Source: Telopea speciosissima
Lineage: Eukaryota; Streptophyta; Magnoliopsida; Proteales; Proteaceae
Reading direction: 5' to 3'
Assembly: GCF_018873765.1 (NCBI RefSeq)
Contig: NC_057921.1
Location: 68,127,557-68,191,556 of the forward strand
Length of the DNA stretch: 64,000 nucleotides
Shown: piece by piece, positions 34,606-48,372 of the stretch
Position numbering within the stretch: position 1 is the first letter of the stretch
Layout: each line of letters starts with the position of its first letter
Notes under the pieces: model-generated
What the model saw: only the letters and a program-made list of their open reading frames with translations
What the model was told of the DNA's origin: nothing
Database searches by the model: none
Position numbers and translations under genes: made by a program

Positions 34606-37600
34606 TCATTTCTTGAAAAGCTCGAGGCAATGTTCTTGGTCCAAATTCCTGCTCCAAAACTTCTTGTAGTACTCCGCATAGGTAAAGCTCCTGTATATGG
34701 GGGGCACTTGGGATCCGTCGTCGTTCACTTCCTTTGCCGGCTCGATGACCACACAATTTTCAGGGCAGAGGAACGAAGCCACTGAAATCCTTGCGTTGTC
34801 GGAGTTCACAATCGCCCGATGCCACACACTCTTGTATCGTCCATTACTCAGTGCCTGCAATTAATTAATTAAATTGAATTAAATGCGCAAAGCGAATCCT
34901 TCCTTCCTTCCATTTCAATCTCCTCTCCTCAGGCAACTAAAGTAATAATTAATTTTATCAAGCTTTGGAGTAACTTTCAAAATAGCTTCAGATTTAATTA
35001 AAAAAGGGATAAATTAATTTACCTGTAACTGATCGCCGATGTTAATGACGAAGGCATTTGGGTAAGGATTGACGGCAACCCATTTGCCGTCTTTTAACAC
35101 CTGTAAGCCGGCCACGTGTTTGTCTTGAAGAAGGAGGGTAATGGCGTTGGGATCTGTATGGCCCGGCAACCCGTAAGTCAGCTCCGGTTCTGGACATGGT
35201 GGGTAATAATTTATGGCCATGTGCTGTGCTTGTTCACCCAACACCTTCCCCATATATTCCCTTTCCAACCCTAAACTCTCCGATATTTCTTGCAGCAATC
35301 TGAACCCAAGTTTTCGAACTTCTCTACTGTATGTGCTCACCACTTCCCTGTCAAAAGCATTACGTACCAGACAGCTATTATTACCCTCCTTCACTTCACC
35401 CTTTGGAAGGGGAAACGGTAACGTTTATTTATTTACCCTTAATTTCTAAAACTTAAAAAAAATATTTCGAGCATAAATTAAACTTACCTGCCTACATATG
35501 TTTACAATTTACAATTTACAATTTACATGTTTAGGTATAGAGCAATTATGTGATTTTACAAATTGTAATTTAAAAAAAAAAAAAAAAAAAAGGATAGAGT
35601 TAAAGCTGCCGGAGTAAGATGAATCTCCCATGTCACTCCAAAGGCAGCGTACAAACCAGATGGTATTGTCAGTAAAAAAGACCCACAATGGTTAGGGCTA
35701 GGCGGACAAAGTATAAATTGCATAAAAAGAACTCATTTCAATTGATCTAGTCTTGATAAGCTTATCAAGAGATTCATTCTATCGTGCCACATGGAATAAT
35801 GATGTGATAATTTGATCATTGAATTAATTAATAATATAATGATCAAATTTCAGAGTCTAACATATTGGTATGTATTTCTTTACATTTTTTAAACACATTT
35901 GTAGTTTATATAATTTTGATTTTGAAATCTCTATCTTACCATTTGGTAAACTCTATTTGGATTGAAATTTTAGATATGACTTGAAGAAATTGGTAGGGAT
36001 TTATTTATCTACCGTCGGATTTACCATGTGAGAAATATTTTGCCACCTTGATCATAAGCTTATCGAAGTAGGTCATTTTAACAAGTTTTGCACCAATGAC
36101 CAGTCAATATGAATCCCACATACCCACGGAACATTTTTCCACCCCAAAATACTATTTGATTATGGGTAATGAAAATTTTTTGTCCATAGAAATCTGTGTG
36201 CACACATTGTATTTAATTTAATGCTTAGGGTCAAATGCGGGGCCACCACAGCAGCAACCAACTGCCAATTGATGATTGACTTTATTAGCCAAGGAAAAAC
36301 ATATATATCTTCTAGAAGGATAGAAGAGGACGACAACAGATCTTTAAGAACCATCTATCCATCCATTCCACCACTGAATGATGATGATGCATGAATGAAA
36401 TGGGACACCGGGTCCCACAACCATACAACAGGGTAGAAGACTTGAGTTATGATAGGTGTTGTGTCAAGCCTTAATTTCTCCATAAAATTCCAATCTCATG
36501 CTGTAACACTCCACAACGCCTGCCGAAAACCACTATACCAATTTAGATTAGCCATTGACTCAGAGACGACGGTGTGGACTTTTCTTCCTAAATAATAGTG
36601 TCATACACTCATACCTAAATTTATTTATGCAATTAAAATGAAGTGGGTATAATGTTTGTTCTATTAACGACCAAACTGAAAAATAAAAAAGCGTATATAC
36701 TATGTATTTTTATTTTTTTTGGGAACAAATATATTACTATGTATTTGGATACTTAAGAACTTGTATACCCACCCATAATACAATATGGAATGGGCTGGTA
36801 TCGGCCCATATCTGGCGAAGTACCATGATGGTACCAAACTGGACCCCAGAGACCTGACCCAGGCAGCTGCCCTAAACTTTAATAATATTGAAAGGGCTGA
36901 GCCACTGAGGGTTGGAGGGAGTGGGAGGGACGTGGCAGATAATGGAGGTGGACAGTTGATGTGTGTCTTTGGGAATCTAGGGTCTCGTGGTGGAAATGGG
37001 GTAACAGTAACACATTACATTACACATGGGGTTTACTATTGGATTGCGGCACACATTTTGATATTTTATCAAAAAAAAAGCAACACACGATGATATGATG
37101 GATTCGGAAAGTCTCTGTATACAAGTTTAAAACTTATCGCATCACCCAATTAAAGAACCCACCGGCCCACTCCCTTTCTGCCCTTTTCTATTATTTTCTA
37201 CGCTTTTCTTTTCTGGGAAAAGAACCCAATCGGTCCACTCCCTTTCTGCCTTTTTCTATTATTTTCTACGCTTTTTTTTTCTGGGAAAAGAACCCAATCG
37301 GTCCACTCCCTTTCTGCCCTTTTCCACTACTTTCTACGCCTTTTTTTTTTTTCTCTTTCTGGGACCAGAGTTTTTCCGGTTTTCCCCACGAATAGTGCAA
37401 CCGTCCCATTAAACCACATTTTTTTGGTCCCCTCTTTTCTTTTCCTATAGATTATTTAAAAGCTTTCTTAAGAAAAATTCACCTCTAAGACATCCTTTTT
37501 TCCCAAGTTTTGAAATCCTGTATTAGCTTTTGAGTAAAAAAAATAAAAAAGAAAAAACACGTACTAACTACTATGTGAAAATAGGGAAAATTATCACCTC

Positions 37601-40600
37601 CAGTTTGCTGACCGGCCCAGTTCCCCAGTTCCTCTAATAAGGGGATGGTGGACCCCACCCGGGTAGGGTGTTTGGGCATGGGTAGAGAGGTCATTTCAAC
37701 CCCCCTTTGTTAGAGGAACTGGGGAACTGGGCCGATCAGCAAACTGGAGGTGATAAAGATCCGTGAAAATAGCACCCTTTTTTGTTCCCCTCGTTTCTTC
37801 GTTTTAATTTTTTGCCCTCGATTTGTCAGCGTTTGGTCCCCATTACTTATAATCAAAGAGTGACGGTACTAAATAAAAAGGACCGACGGCACTTTTATAA
37901 CGAAAAAAAACAAAAAGTTTCAAATATTGACTTATTGGTTTCAAAATTCGGATTGGAATGAACTGAATCAAACAACGAGCGCGCCCCCCCCCCCCCCCAC
38001 CAAAAAAAACAAAAGCATAGGATTTAAATCAAAATTGATTAGACTAAAGACTCAACTATTCTTACGGTGTACAAATGGATCAGACATTTGCATCCAACCA
38101 AATCGGTTTGATTCACCTGATTCATGCAACATAAATTCGATCTCTGTTCAAAGATTAGAGTTTGGATTAATCTTCCACTCTTCCTTAGCTGCATGATTTA
38201 GACTTCCGTTGATACACCCCCTCAAACTTAGTGGGCGGCTACGAATAGTGAGGTTGACACGAAGAGCAGTAAAGCGCATACCAAATAAGCCCTTGGTCAT
38301 GATAACAACGATGTGATCATGCCTAGGTGTTGTTGGTGAAGCCTGATTTCAATCCAGAAAGTGGTTCAGAGGATCTTCGGAGGGCCGTCTTGGCCTCGAA
38401 ACGATCTCGGATGACCTAAAAAGCGGATACATCACCACCAATGGCCAATGGCGGTGAGTTGTGTAGAGCTCGTTGAGACCTTTGAAACGATATGTATTTC
38501 GACAAATGTTTAGTTTTGGTCCGACCCTGACTAGTTGATCATTTTTGGGCTCTAGGGGTATTTCTGTACTTTTTGGCTTAGGGATTCTCTATATATTGTT
38601 CTTTTCTCTGGGAGGGCTGAAGTAGAGGGTTTGTAACAATTTTAGAGATAGTGAAATTCGTTTTGTTGCACGACCGTGGATGTAGCTTCCCATCTTGGGT
38701 GTGAACCACGTAAAACCTTTGTGATGTGCGTTGTGTGTGCTGATTCTTCTCTATTTTATTTCGTTTTCTTTTGCAAATCGCCACTTCTGGGTGTTGTTTT
38801 CTTAACACTAGGAACATGCTGAACCTTGGGTTGGTGCACGACGACTTATTCAAGATAGTTTGCACCAATGTTGTCACAATAGAAAGTATGAACTTAATTA
38901 GGGAGACCAAGTTCAATGAGTAACTATCGTATCTAGGGGTGTAAGTTTGGCCCTGTCAACCCAAGCCCACCCTGAGCCCGAACAAGGCTTGGGCTGGATT
39001 TTTCAACCCTGAGGACAGGTTAGGGTTGAAATTTCCAGGCCCTGGGTCAGAGTCAGGTTGGGTTAGGGTTGAGGCTTCGGGCTAAGCCCAGCCCAACTCG
39101 GCCTTGTGTTAGGTTATGCTTTACAATTTATTATTTACATTTTTTTGGTCCCCTCTTTTCTTTTCCTATTCGTAGCCATAGTAACTCAGCAGTAGCAGCA
39201 TTCGCGAAGCCTTTAAACTCCGCCTCGGTGGAAGAACGAGCACCTATAAGTTACTTTTTAGAACTTCAGGAGATGAGATTGGGACTGAGGAAGACACAAT
39301 AACCACTGGTGGAATGACGATCATCCAACAACCAACCCAATCGGCATCAACGTATGCCCTCAAGGTAGAATCAATGGAGCAGTGAAGATAGAGACCATGT
39401 AGAATCGCATGCTTCAGATAATAGAAAATGCAATTCATTACAGCCCAATGGTAGGCAGTGGAAGAGTGCATAAACTGGCAGACTTTATTGATCGAGAAGG
39501 CAATGTCAAGCCGTGTCAAAGTCAGATATTGTAGAGCACCGACGGTATTGCAATATAGAGTAACATTAGAAAATGGTGTCCCATTGTGCTTGGAGAGAGA
39601 ACTAGTGCTACTGGGAGTAGTCACAGTTTTGGCATCCTCCATGTTAACACAACACAATAAATCCAGTGTATACTTGGCCTAATTTAGATACAAGCCATCA
39701 GAGGAACATACATCTTCAATGCCATGGAAGTAATGTAGAGTTCAAAGATCTTTAATGGTAAACTCATGAGCAAGGGAGTCAACAAGATGTTGAACAACGA
39801 TGGAGTTACTACCAGTAACAATGACATTGTCGACATAAACCAAAATGTATATCCAAACGTTGGACTTGCGACGAACGAAGAGTGATGTGTCAGCATGAGA
39901 AGCACGAAAACCTAAATTGTGGAGGAAGGTAGCAAGATGGTGGTACCAAGCGTGAGGCACTTGTTTGAGACCACATAACCCCTTCTTAAGAGACCAGGTA
40001 TAATCAGGAAATTGGAGATCAACAAACCACATGAACACCTGTTCAGCTAGAGTGCCAAGAAGAAACGTGTTCTGTACGTCTAATTGGCGAATGACCCAAG
40101 TAGAGGAGACGACAATAGACAATACCATTCAAATAGTTGTAGGCTTAACAACAATGTTTGAAGGTGTCAAACAATCAAGGTCTTCTTGTTGATGAAAGCC
40201 TTTTGCGACGAGACGTGCTTTGTATCGATCAATGGTGCCATTGGAGCAACGCTTGATTCGATATACCGATTTGAGACATGCTTTGTATTCATTGGATGTT
40301 GATGTACAAAGGGGGAGAGGAGGGGGAGGGAGATGAGTGGGAGGCCGAGCTGCTAAGAGCAACATCAGGTAAGACCGAGGTGGGAGGGGGATGGGGAAGG
40401 AAGAATGGAAGCACCAGCAGGGGAAGGAGTCCCCTGGTTACAAGGATGAAGCGGTCCATCCCAAGCAATGATCGTCAGGGAGGTCGTAGGAGGCGGTGAC
40501 GCAGTCGAGCGTCCAATCATTGTGGCATAAGGAAAGAGTTTCTAATAAAAAATCACACGGCGAGAAACATATAAACGACCGCTTGCAGGATCCAAGCAAC

Positions 40601-43600
40601 GATAGCCTTTGTGAGCACTACTATAGCTAATAAAGACACATTGAATAGACCGTGGTTGGAGCTTGTGTCGATTGTAGGGAAGCAGGAATGGGTATCATGC
40701 ACAACCAAGGACCTGTAAACAGGAGATTTGTCCCGCAACAATGGGGTAGCAAAACGATTTACAAAATAAGCAACTATTGCAAAGGCAGAATCCCAAAAAG
40801 AATTTGGCATATTTGCAAGGCAGAGAAGGGTGAGTCCCGTTTCAACCAAATGATAATGTTTTCGTTCGGTTCTCTTGGGATGTATAAGGGCATGAGTAAC
40901 GATGTGTGATGCCATGCTGCAAAAAAATGTGAATCCAACATTTGAAATTCTTTTGCACCATCTGACTGAAATGAAATAATTTTGCAACAAAAAAATGTCT
41001 CAACTTGCCATTGAAATACAATAAACTTTGAAAGAGCCTTTGAACGATGAACTAAGGGATACAACCAAGTAAAAAGATTATAGTCCTCAACAAAAATAAT
41101 ATACTAACGAAACCCATTAATCGATGCTATAGGGACTGGTCCCCAAATATCAGAGTGGATGAGTTCCAGGGGACGAGAGGCAGTAGACTGATTCAAGGAG
41201 AATGGCAACTGGTGACTCTTCCTCATTTGACATGAAACTCAAACAAGATGTCGGGAATGACACGATAGGCTGGGCGCTCAAGCCAAGTGACGAGAGAAAT
41301 CCGTTCTCCAAGATGAGCTGAAGGGCATATAGACACCCTTATTTGAAGGTGGAGAACCGACAAGTTGATAGAGGCCATCCCTAAGTCAACCATGGAGGAC
41401 AATGTGTCCCGTAAGAGGATCCTTTCTTGTCAGATGAAATTCAAATATAACATTATTGTCAGCGTTCAAGCTACTGACAAATAGAAGATTCTTTGAAATT
41501 AAGGGGACATGTAATACATTTCAAAGTTGAAAGCGCTTATCAGAACAAGAGAAAGTAGAGGTACCAATGCTATTAATGTCCAAACCTGCACCGTTGCCCA
41601 TCTTAACCTGATCGGAGCCGTGATAAGGCGCTAAGCTAAAGGTTGTTCATGTCAGCATTGGGATGGTGAGTAGCCCCAGAATCGGGATACCAGACTGAGT
41701 CAAATGTGAGTGAGGTGGTAGCAACCTGAGCGGATGGCTGAGATGGAGCCATCGAAGGAGGAGTGACCCGATAATAACAGGTAGTCACTATGTGATTAGT
41801 TTTGTTCCAGATCTAGCAGGGGGAAGACTAAGAAAGCGTATTGGGGTGGGGCGAGGATGGCAAGATACCATGGCCACGTCCTCGACCGCGGCAACCAGAG
41901 TAGGATGAGCGACCTTGAGTAAACCATTGGAACCGTGAGAACAATTGTTAGAGGAGTTATTTGAACTATGAGAGGTATGGTGAACCTCTAGATTGGTGAG
42001 CTTAACAAAGGTGGTGTGGGTCTTCATAATTTCTTGATTTAGTAGCAATCCAAAAAAGTCTTCAAGAGAGATGGGATCAAGACGTGCAGTGATGGATGTG
42101 GAAAAAGATTCATAATAAGAACCAAGGCCACGAAGGGTATTGAGAAGAACATCTTGATAAGAGACCGGATTGGCGGTGGCAACAAGATTGTCAACAATAT
42201 TTTTTGTATCATTTGCAGATACTTTAATTGCATGATGCGTGCCTGAGATTGAGAAGCATAGATGCGCTCCAGGGTAATCTAGACAACATGAGAAGGGGAG
42301 AGGCCGAGCACTTGGGAAAGGGCATGTTTGCTCAAGGAGGAGATGAGGTAGGTAACGATAAGCTGGTCTTGTTTGAACCAATTCAAGTAATCAGGATTGG
42401 GAGAGGAAGGGGTGACCAAACCACCAGGAGACAACCCACCGATATAAGGGAGAAAAGGTGAGGGAGCGGGAAACGTGCCAGTGACAACCCATAAAGGTTG
42501 TGAGCACGAAGAAGATGGAGAAATTGGGAGCTCCATAGAACATAGTTGGAGCAGTCCAGCTTAATGGAAATAAGTTGAAGAATGTTGTTGGGAGAGATAA
42601 TGGGAGAAACGGTGGTGGAAGCACTGGAGTTGAGGATCAACTAAGGTTGGAGGAGATTGAGCTGACTCCAACCCTACCTTAGCCGCGTGATTTGAACTTT
42701 CGTTGATACTCTGAATCCTCATCCATTTCCCATCAATGAGATACTTTCTCACCTATAACCACTGTTCGAGGAATCAGAAACGAATTTTCAATTCTGATTG
42801 AATCAGAACGGAATCAATTGAATCCAATTTTCTATCCTGTCTATTTTCCACTCCCCAAAACAATCAATTTCTCAAGTTCTGGTTGATTGTACAGATGCCA
42901 GTTTCATTGTAGATTCAATTTGCTTGTAATAGGGGAGAGAGAGAGAGAGAGAGAGAGAGCTCCCAGCCTCTTAGCAACAATATGGTCTTTCTTTTCGTTA
43001 TAACCTTAGTGGAAAAGGTAATTAAGTAGGTAATACTTCAGAAGAGAAGCCAAAGAGGGAAAGAAAGCTCAGTTGGACTTCACTTACCGTCTTACCAACA
43101 TCGCAATTATGCACTTGCTAGTGAAATCCCAACCGGTATCTTCAGCAACCTCATCCACCTCTGCACCCTTAGCCTTCGTCTCAACTCCCATTTGATCCCG
43201 CCTCCTATACTTCTTTTTGTTCCCTTCTTGAGCTTAGCACCATTGGATGTCGTATCTTCCACATGTCGAACTCGCAAGGTTACACTGCAGAGGATTTTTT
43301 TCCATGGTTGAGATAGACCTTAAATTTTAATATGTGGCCAATAAATAAGGTGATCTATTAATCCAACGGTTCGGATTGTCCATGTCGTTAGATTATAACA
43401 ATTTGTGGGGCTTGTCAATGAAAAAAAAAACAAAAGCAAGAGTATGGAGTTCCCCATGGCCACCGGAGATCCCTTATCGGTGGCACGTGAGGCTGGTTCG
43501 GCTCCCCCATCACTTGCTGACGGGGAGACTGACAATCGGAGTACTCCTACACGCTCATGGGCTAGCCTTTTTCCTGGAGGTCAGGTACGTAAAGGTGCTG

Positions 43601-46600
43601 ACTCAATTCCCTTCATTGAACCAAAAGTGGTAAATGGCAAGAAGATCGCTCGGTGCAGCACAACGGACCTACTGGAGGAGAAAGATAGATCGGAGTCGGC
43701 TCTTGTCAAGTATGTCTTTGGTCCCAAACCATCGTTTGCCACCATGAAATGATTCGTTCACGAGAAGTAGGCACATATGGGGGAGGTCAAGGTTTTTGGA
43801 CTAGAGAGTGGTATCTTCATATTTGATTTTCAAGCAGTGGACTCAAGTTGCCAAATCCCATGGTCACCAGATATCTCCTTAACCAAAAGGGAGGAGACTC
43901 AATTACCTTTGTGGGTTTGGTTATATGGTATAAACCTTCACTTCTGGGGTAACCGTACTCTGGGAAGATAGCTAACGTATTGGGTAAACCTATTTGTGTA
44001 GATCGTAGTACTTCTCAACGAGAACGTCTCACGTTTGCCAAATTTTGTATGCTTATCAAAGCTGAAGATGGTCTCCCTTCTACCATTTCAATTGCACTTG
44101 ATTATGGTTCTATTCTGGAACAGAGGGTGGAGTATGATTGGGCTCCCCCATTCTGCAACACCTGCAAAGTTTTTGGGCACAACAAAAGGACCTGCCTTGT
44201 GGACCCTATCGAGCAGCACCCAAATGACAAGGGGAAGATAAAGGTATACAACAATGGAAGAAAGTAACTGGCAAATTTTGACTAGGCAAAGGAACAGAGG
44301 GAAGAGGCCATTATCGACGAATTTTGACCCTATTCCGTCGGCCGACAACGATTCTACCTCAAGCCCAGGCCGTACTGCAACCACCAATGTTGGTGGACAT
44401 CCCATGACCTCGATGCATTCTGACGTGGTCCTCGTGCATCCCAAGAAGTCGTCGACCCAGTCAGTCGTGATCATGGAACGTGGTGTTGAGCCATCCACTT
44501 TGGATGGAATTGTGGATAACCGTCCCATGCAAGATGTGGTTGCTTTGGTTAACCTTCAGAGGTTGGGGTAGAAGCGGGAAAGACATGAACTTGACCGAAA
44601 GAGGTGCGAGAACCGGTTTGAGGTTGAAAGTCCTCATCGGTTTCAAGATGGTCTTGGGGATCCACCTTACGTTTAGAAGATTCACCATCAGTAGGGGTAC
44701 TGTGGGGAATAGGAGGTGAGTCAGCATTGGACTCAGAGGAGTCAGACTCAGACGATTCATTTTGAATCTCGTCTTCATCATCGGAGAAAAGCACAAAATT
44801 ATGTGCGACAAAACTCTGTTGGTTGTCAACATAGAATTGTTGCATCATGTGGAGAAGTCGATTTTGGTCATTTGGATCCATTGAGGCTTTATACCGAGTT
44901 TTCCAATGTTCCATAATTTCTTGATGATAAAGAAAATCATCAGGAGGAGATTCCTCCGTTAAAGTGCTAATTGCAAGGAAAGTATCCCAGGAAGGGAACG
45001 CAGGAGGGGTTGCTGGTTGTTGGTCAACCAGATCTGACAGGAGAGTGAGAGTATTATCTAATTTTTTGTTGATTTTTTCATTATGAGCTAATGTTAGATC
45101 TATTAAATAATTAAGAGCGCCACTATTACTTGTACGATCGTGAAGGGCATGAGTACAATGATCATATGGTATGAGTGGATCATCACAAAAACAAGGGGGT
45201 AGGGAAGCCATAAGTAAACTGAAGCAATTAAAAAGATAATTTCCGGGGGGCTAAACCCGTTCTCCGGTATCGGTAGGACAGTGGTCCAAAACACTATCTA
45301 GTTATTCTTCAACCCAGTGTTCCGCTGGACATCACTACCACAAGAGAATATATGGCCGTGGAAATCACAAGATAAAAGCAAAGAAATACAAACAGCAAAC
45401 AAAACCAACCTGTGTGTGTGCTAATTCGGAACTCAGATCTATGAAAAGATCCTTCGCAGTACTCAAAGGGGGAAACCCTTAGCGATCTATCACTTCGCAG
45501 ATAGTCTTCGGCGTGCGTAAAGTCTCAGATCTCATATTAGATCTATTAATTTAAAAAGAAAACTTTAATTATATATGCATAGAAACTTACAATAAGTCTG
45601 CCTCTTTCACTCTGCTGCAGATTGGAAGATAGGAAAGACGATCTTGGGTAGATCCTTGAGCCTATCTAGCGGTCATTAGCAAATTCTATACCTGTTTGGT
45701 CAGGTGCAGTTACAAAAGAAAAGAGCTTACTAAAGTTCTGATAGCAATTTACATCTAGGGGGTTCGAACCTTAGAAAAGGTATCGAAAGGGAGATAGAAG
45801 AAGAAGGAGAAGATCAGAGAGGAGGGAGGGAAGCTAAGTCTTAGAGCTTGCTTGCGGAGCCTGTTTTCTTTGAAGAAATGAGCTCGCTATATATAGAGGG
45901 GGGTCGAGGTCGGATTCCAAAATTTTATTTCAAATCCGAATAGTGACTGCTGACGTAAGTGCTGACGTAGGGCGGCTGGTACTATTCAACACTATTCATG
46001 GGTCCATGGTGACGTAGGTACACGTAGGGCGGCGCGTACTGTAGATGACACCAAATACCTCAACTACCTTGGTCCAAGGTAGTGGCTCCTCAAGGTTGAA
46101 CTAGTATGGACCGAATGGGCCCCAAGGAGTGATGGTCAGCTTGTTATCAAACCATCTGGTCATGCCACGTCGCGCTCCATCGATATAAGTAAAGGTTCCA
46201 ACCGATTTACGTTGCTACAAGAGTCAGATGCAGCTGAGAGTGGTACGACAGAGGGAGTAGCCATCATCTCCATGGCTAGGCGTGAGAGAGATAGGAGTCC
46301 ATCTCAGAGCTCACGATTGCAATGCTCCATATCTCCCATCTCTCATTGTTGAAGATAGGAGTGTGGAACACCCGGGGTCTCAACGAACCTGGGAAATGTA
46401 AGGTTGTAATGGAGTGGGCCTCTTCGAATCAGCTTTCTATTTTTGGGCTCGTGGAGACTTTGGTGAAGCCGTGCAATTTCGACAACACATTTAGTGTGTT
46501 TGGTTGATGATGGAGGTGTTATAATAATTATGGATAATCAAATGCTATGCATATATGGAGCTGTGTTTGTACACACCCCATAAGAGAGATAAATTTGTGT

Positions 46601-48329
46601 GTTAATTTTCTGGCTGGTTTTCTCAATACTTGCCAGGAGTTCCACTTCTGTACAAATAGTCTCCCAGATGCACTTTTTTGTTTAATGCGGAATGATGCTA
46701 ATGGGAAGAAATTCTATAGGATGTAATCCTCTATCTATTTTCCTTTATTAATATAAGCTCATTTTCTCCCAAAAACAAAAAAAAAATTATTAAACTTATC
46801 CCATATATGGTTCGTAATCTTGGATCGAATCGGCCGAGTCAGATCAGAATTGGCCAAGGCTGATCCCGAGATTAGACCGATCAATCCAGGTTTTACAGGA
46901 TCGTTCCTTGGATCGACATATCCGATCCGAAGCTTGCCCTTTTTTGGGTTTTTTAACTGATATTTTGGGGATTTTGGCCTTGTTTTAAAATTTTTTATTT
47001 TTGACCGATGCATACCAATTTTATATATTTTATTAATATTTTTTATCGATCCAAACCCAATCCATTAAAACCTGGATTTTGATAATTTTTAACTAATCCA
47101 AGCCAAGTTTGACCCATCCAGATCAATATCGGATCAATATCGGCCATGATCGATCCTGAGTCCGATACCTGGATTTTGAACCTTGATCCCAAATACTTCA
47201 ACACAATTTTATCAACATTTTAAAGGGCAAGGGTTCCATGCTACCGGCATGGGAGACACCAATCAGCGAAAGGTAATTGGTTTTGTCAGTAGAGAGCCCA
47301 CAAGATTAAAGAGGAGAGATAAAATGTCAGGAGGAAAGTAGTGTTTATTATGTGCTAATTTTAATTTAATTTAGTAATATTAAATTAATACAACATTTTA
47401 TTCGTTGTTTTGGTTTAACTTTAAAAATTACCCACTAATTAGTATGTGGACACATGTAAGCAAAACTAAACATGTAAAACAGAAAGTAAACTGCTAATAA
47501 TATTGTGCATATGACTTATTCTTTTCTACCAAAAATATAAAAAAAGATTTATTCTCAATCATAAGGGTTGGGAGGGGAGAGTCCACACTGTCGGTGTGAG
47601 AATCCTTTTTTTTTTTATCCCTCGAAACGAAGGACAGATGTCTTTTTAACATTAAAAAAAACAAAGAGAGAGAGAAACATGGGAACGCTTGTGTAGGTCA
47701 CATTCCAGAATAGAATTATTTTTTCCAAAAAAATAATAGAATATAGGATGGGATTTCATAGAGCAAGGAGAGTAGACCAATGAGAGCTGGGTTCCCATTC
47801 TCGTACGAGAATATATAAGAATGGGTTTAAGTCACCCAAATAGCATCTACCATGTGGAACCCACTCATAGTAGATGCCATCTGGGTGGCTCATAGTTATT
47901 CTCGTACGAGAATGGGATCCTACCTCGCCTAATGAAGTGTGTTTTATCATAGAAGACTGCAAAATCATCTCATGCGATGAAAAGAGAGATAAAAACACAA
48001 GTACCAAGGACTTAGAAAGAGAAAGAAAAAAAGAAAGAAAGAAAGAAAGAATCTCTCACCATAAACACATCACCGGTGGTCCTTCTTTAAAGTCTATAGA
48101 GGTGGAAGGAAAACTTAGTACAGAGTCATCGTACAGGAAAATTTGTTTGTTGGATGGTTTTTAATTTTCTAATGACGGTCCAAACAAAATCGAAGGCATG
48201 AATCTCGCTATTCAAATCTTCATTTTTCAATCTTTTACGTTTTAAAAGGGATTGTTTACCTAAATTTAAAAAAATGTTTTAAGAGGGATTTTATTTTTTT
48301 TTGAGCGAGCTATTGAGACTTTTGAGACT

Positions 48330-48372
<43 letters not shown>

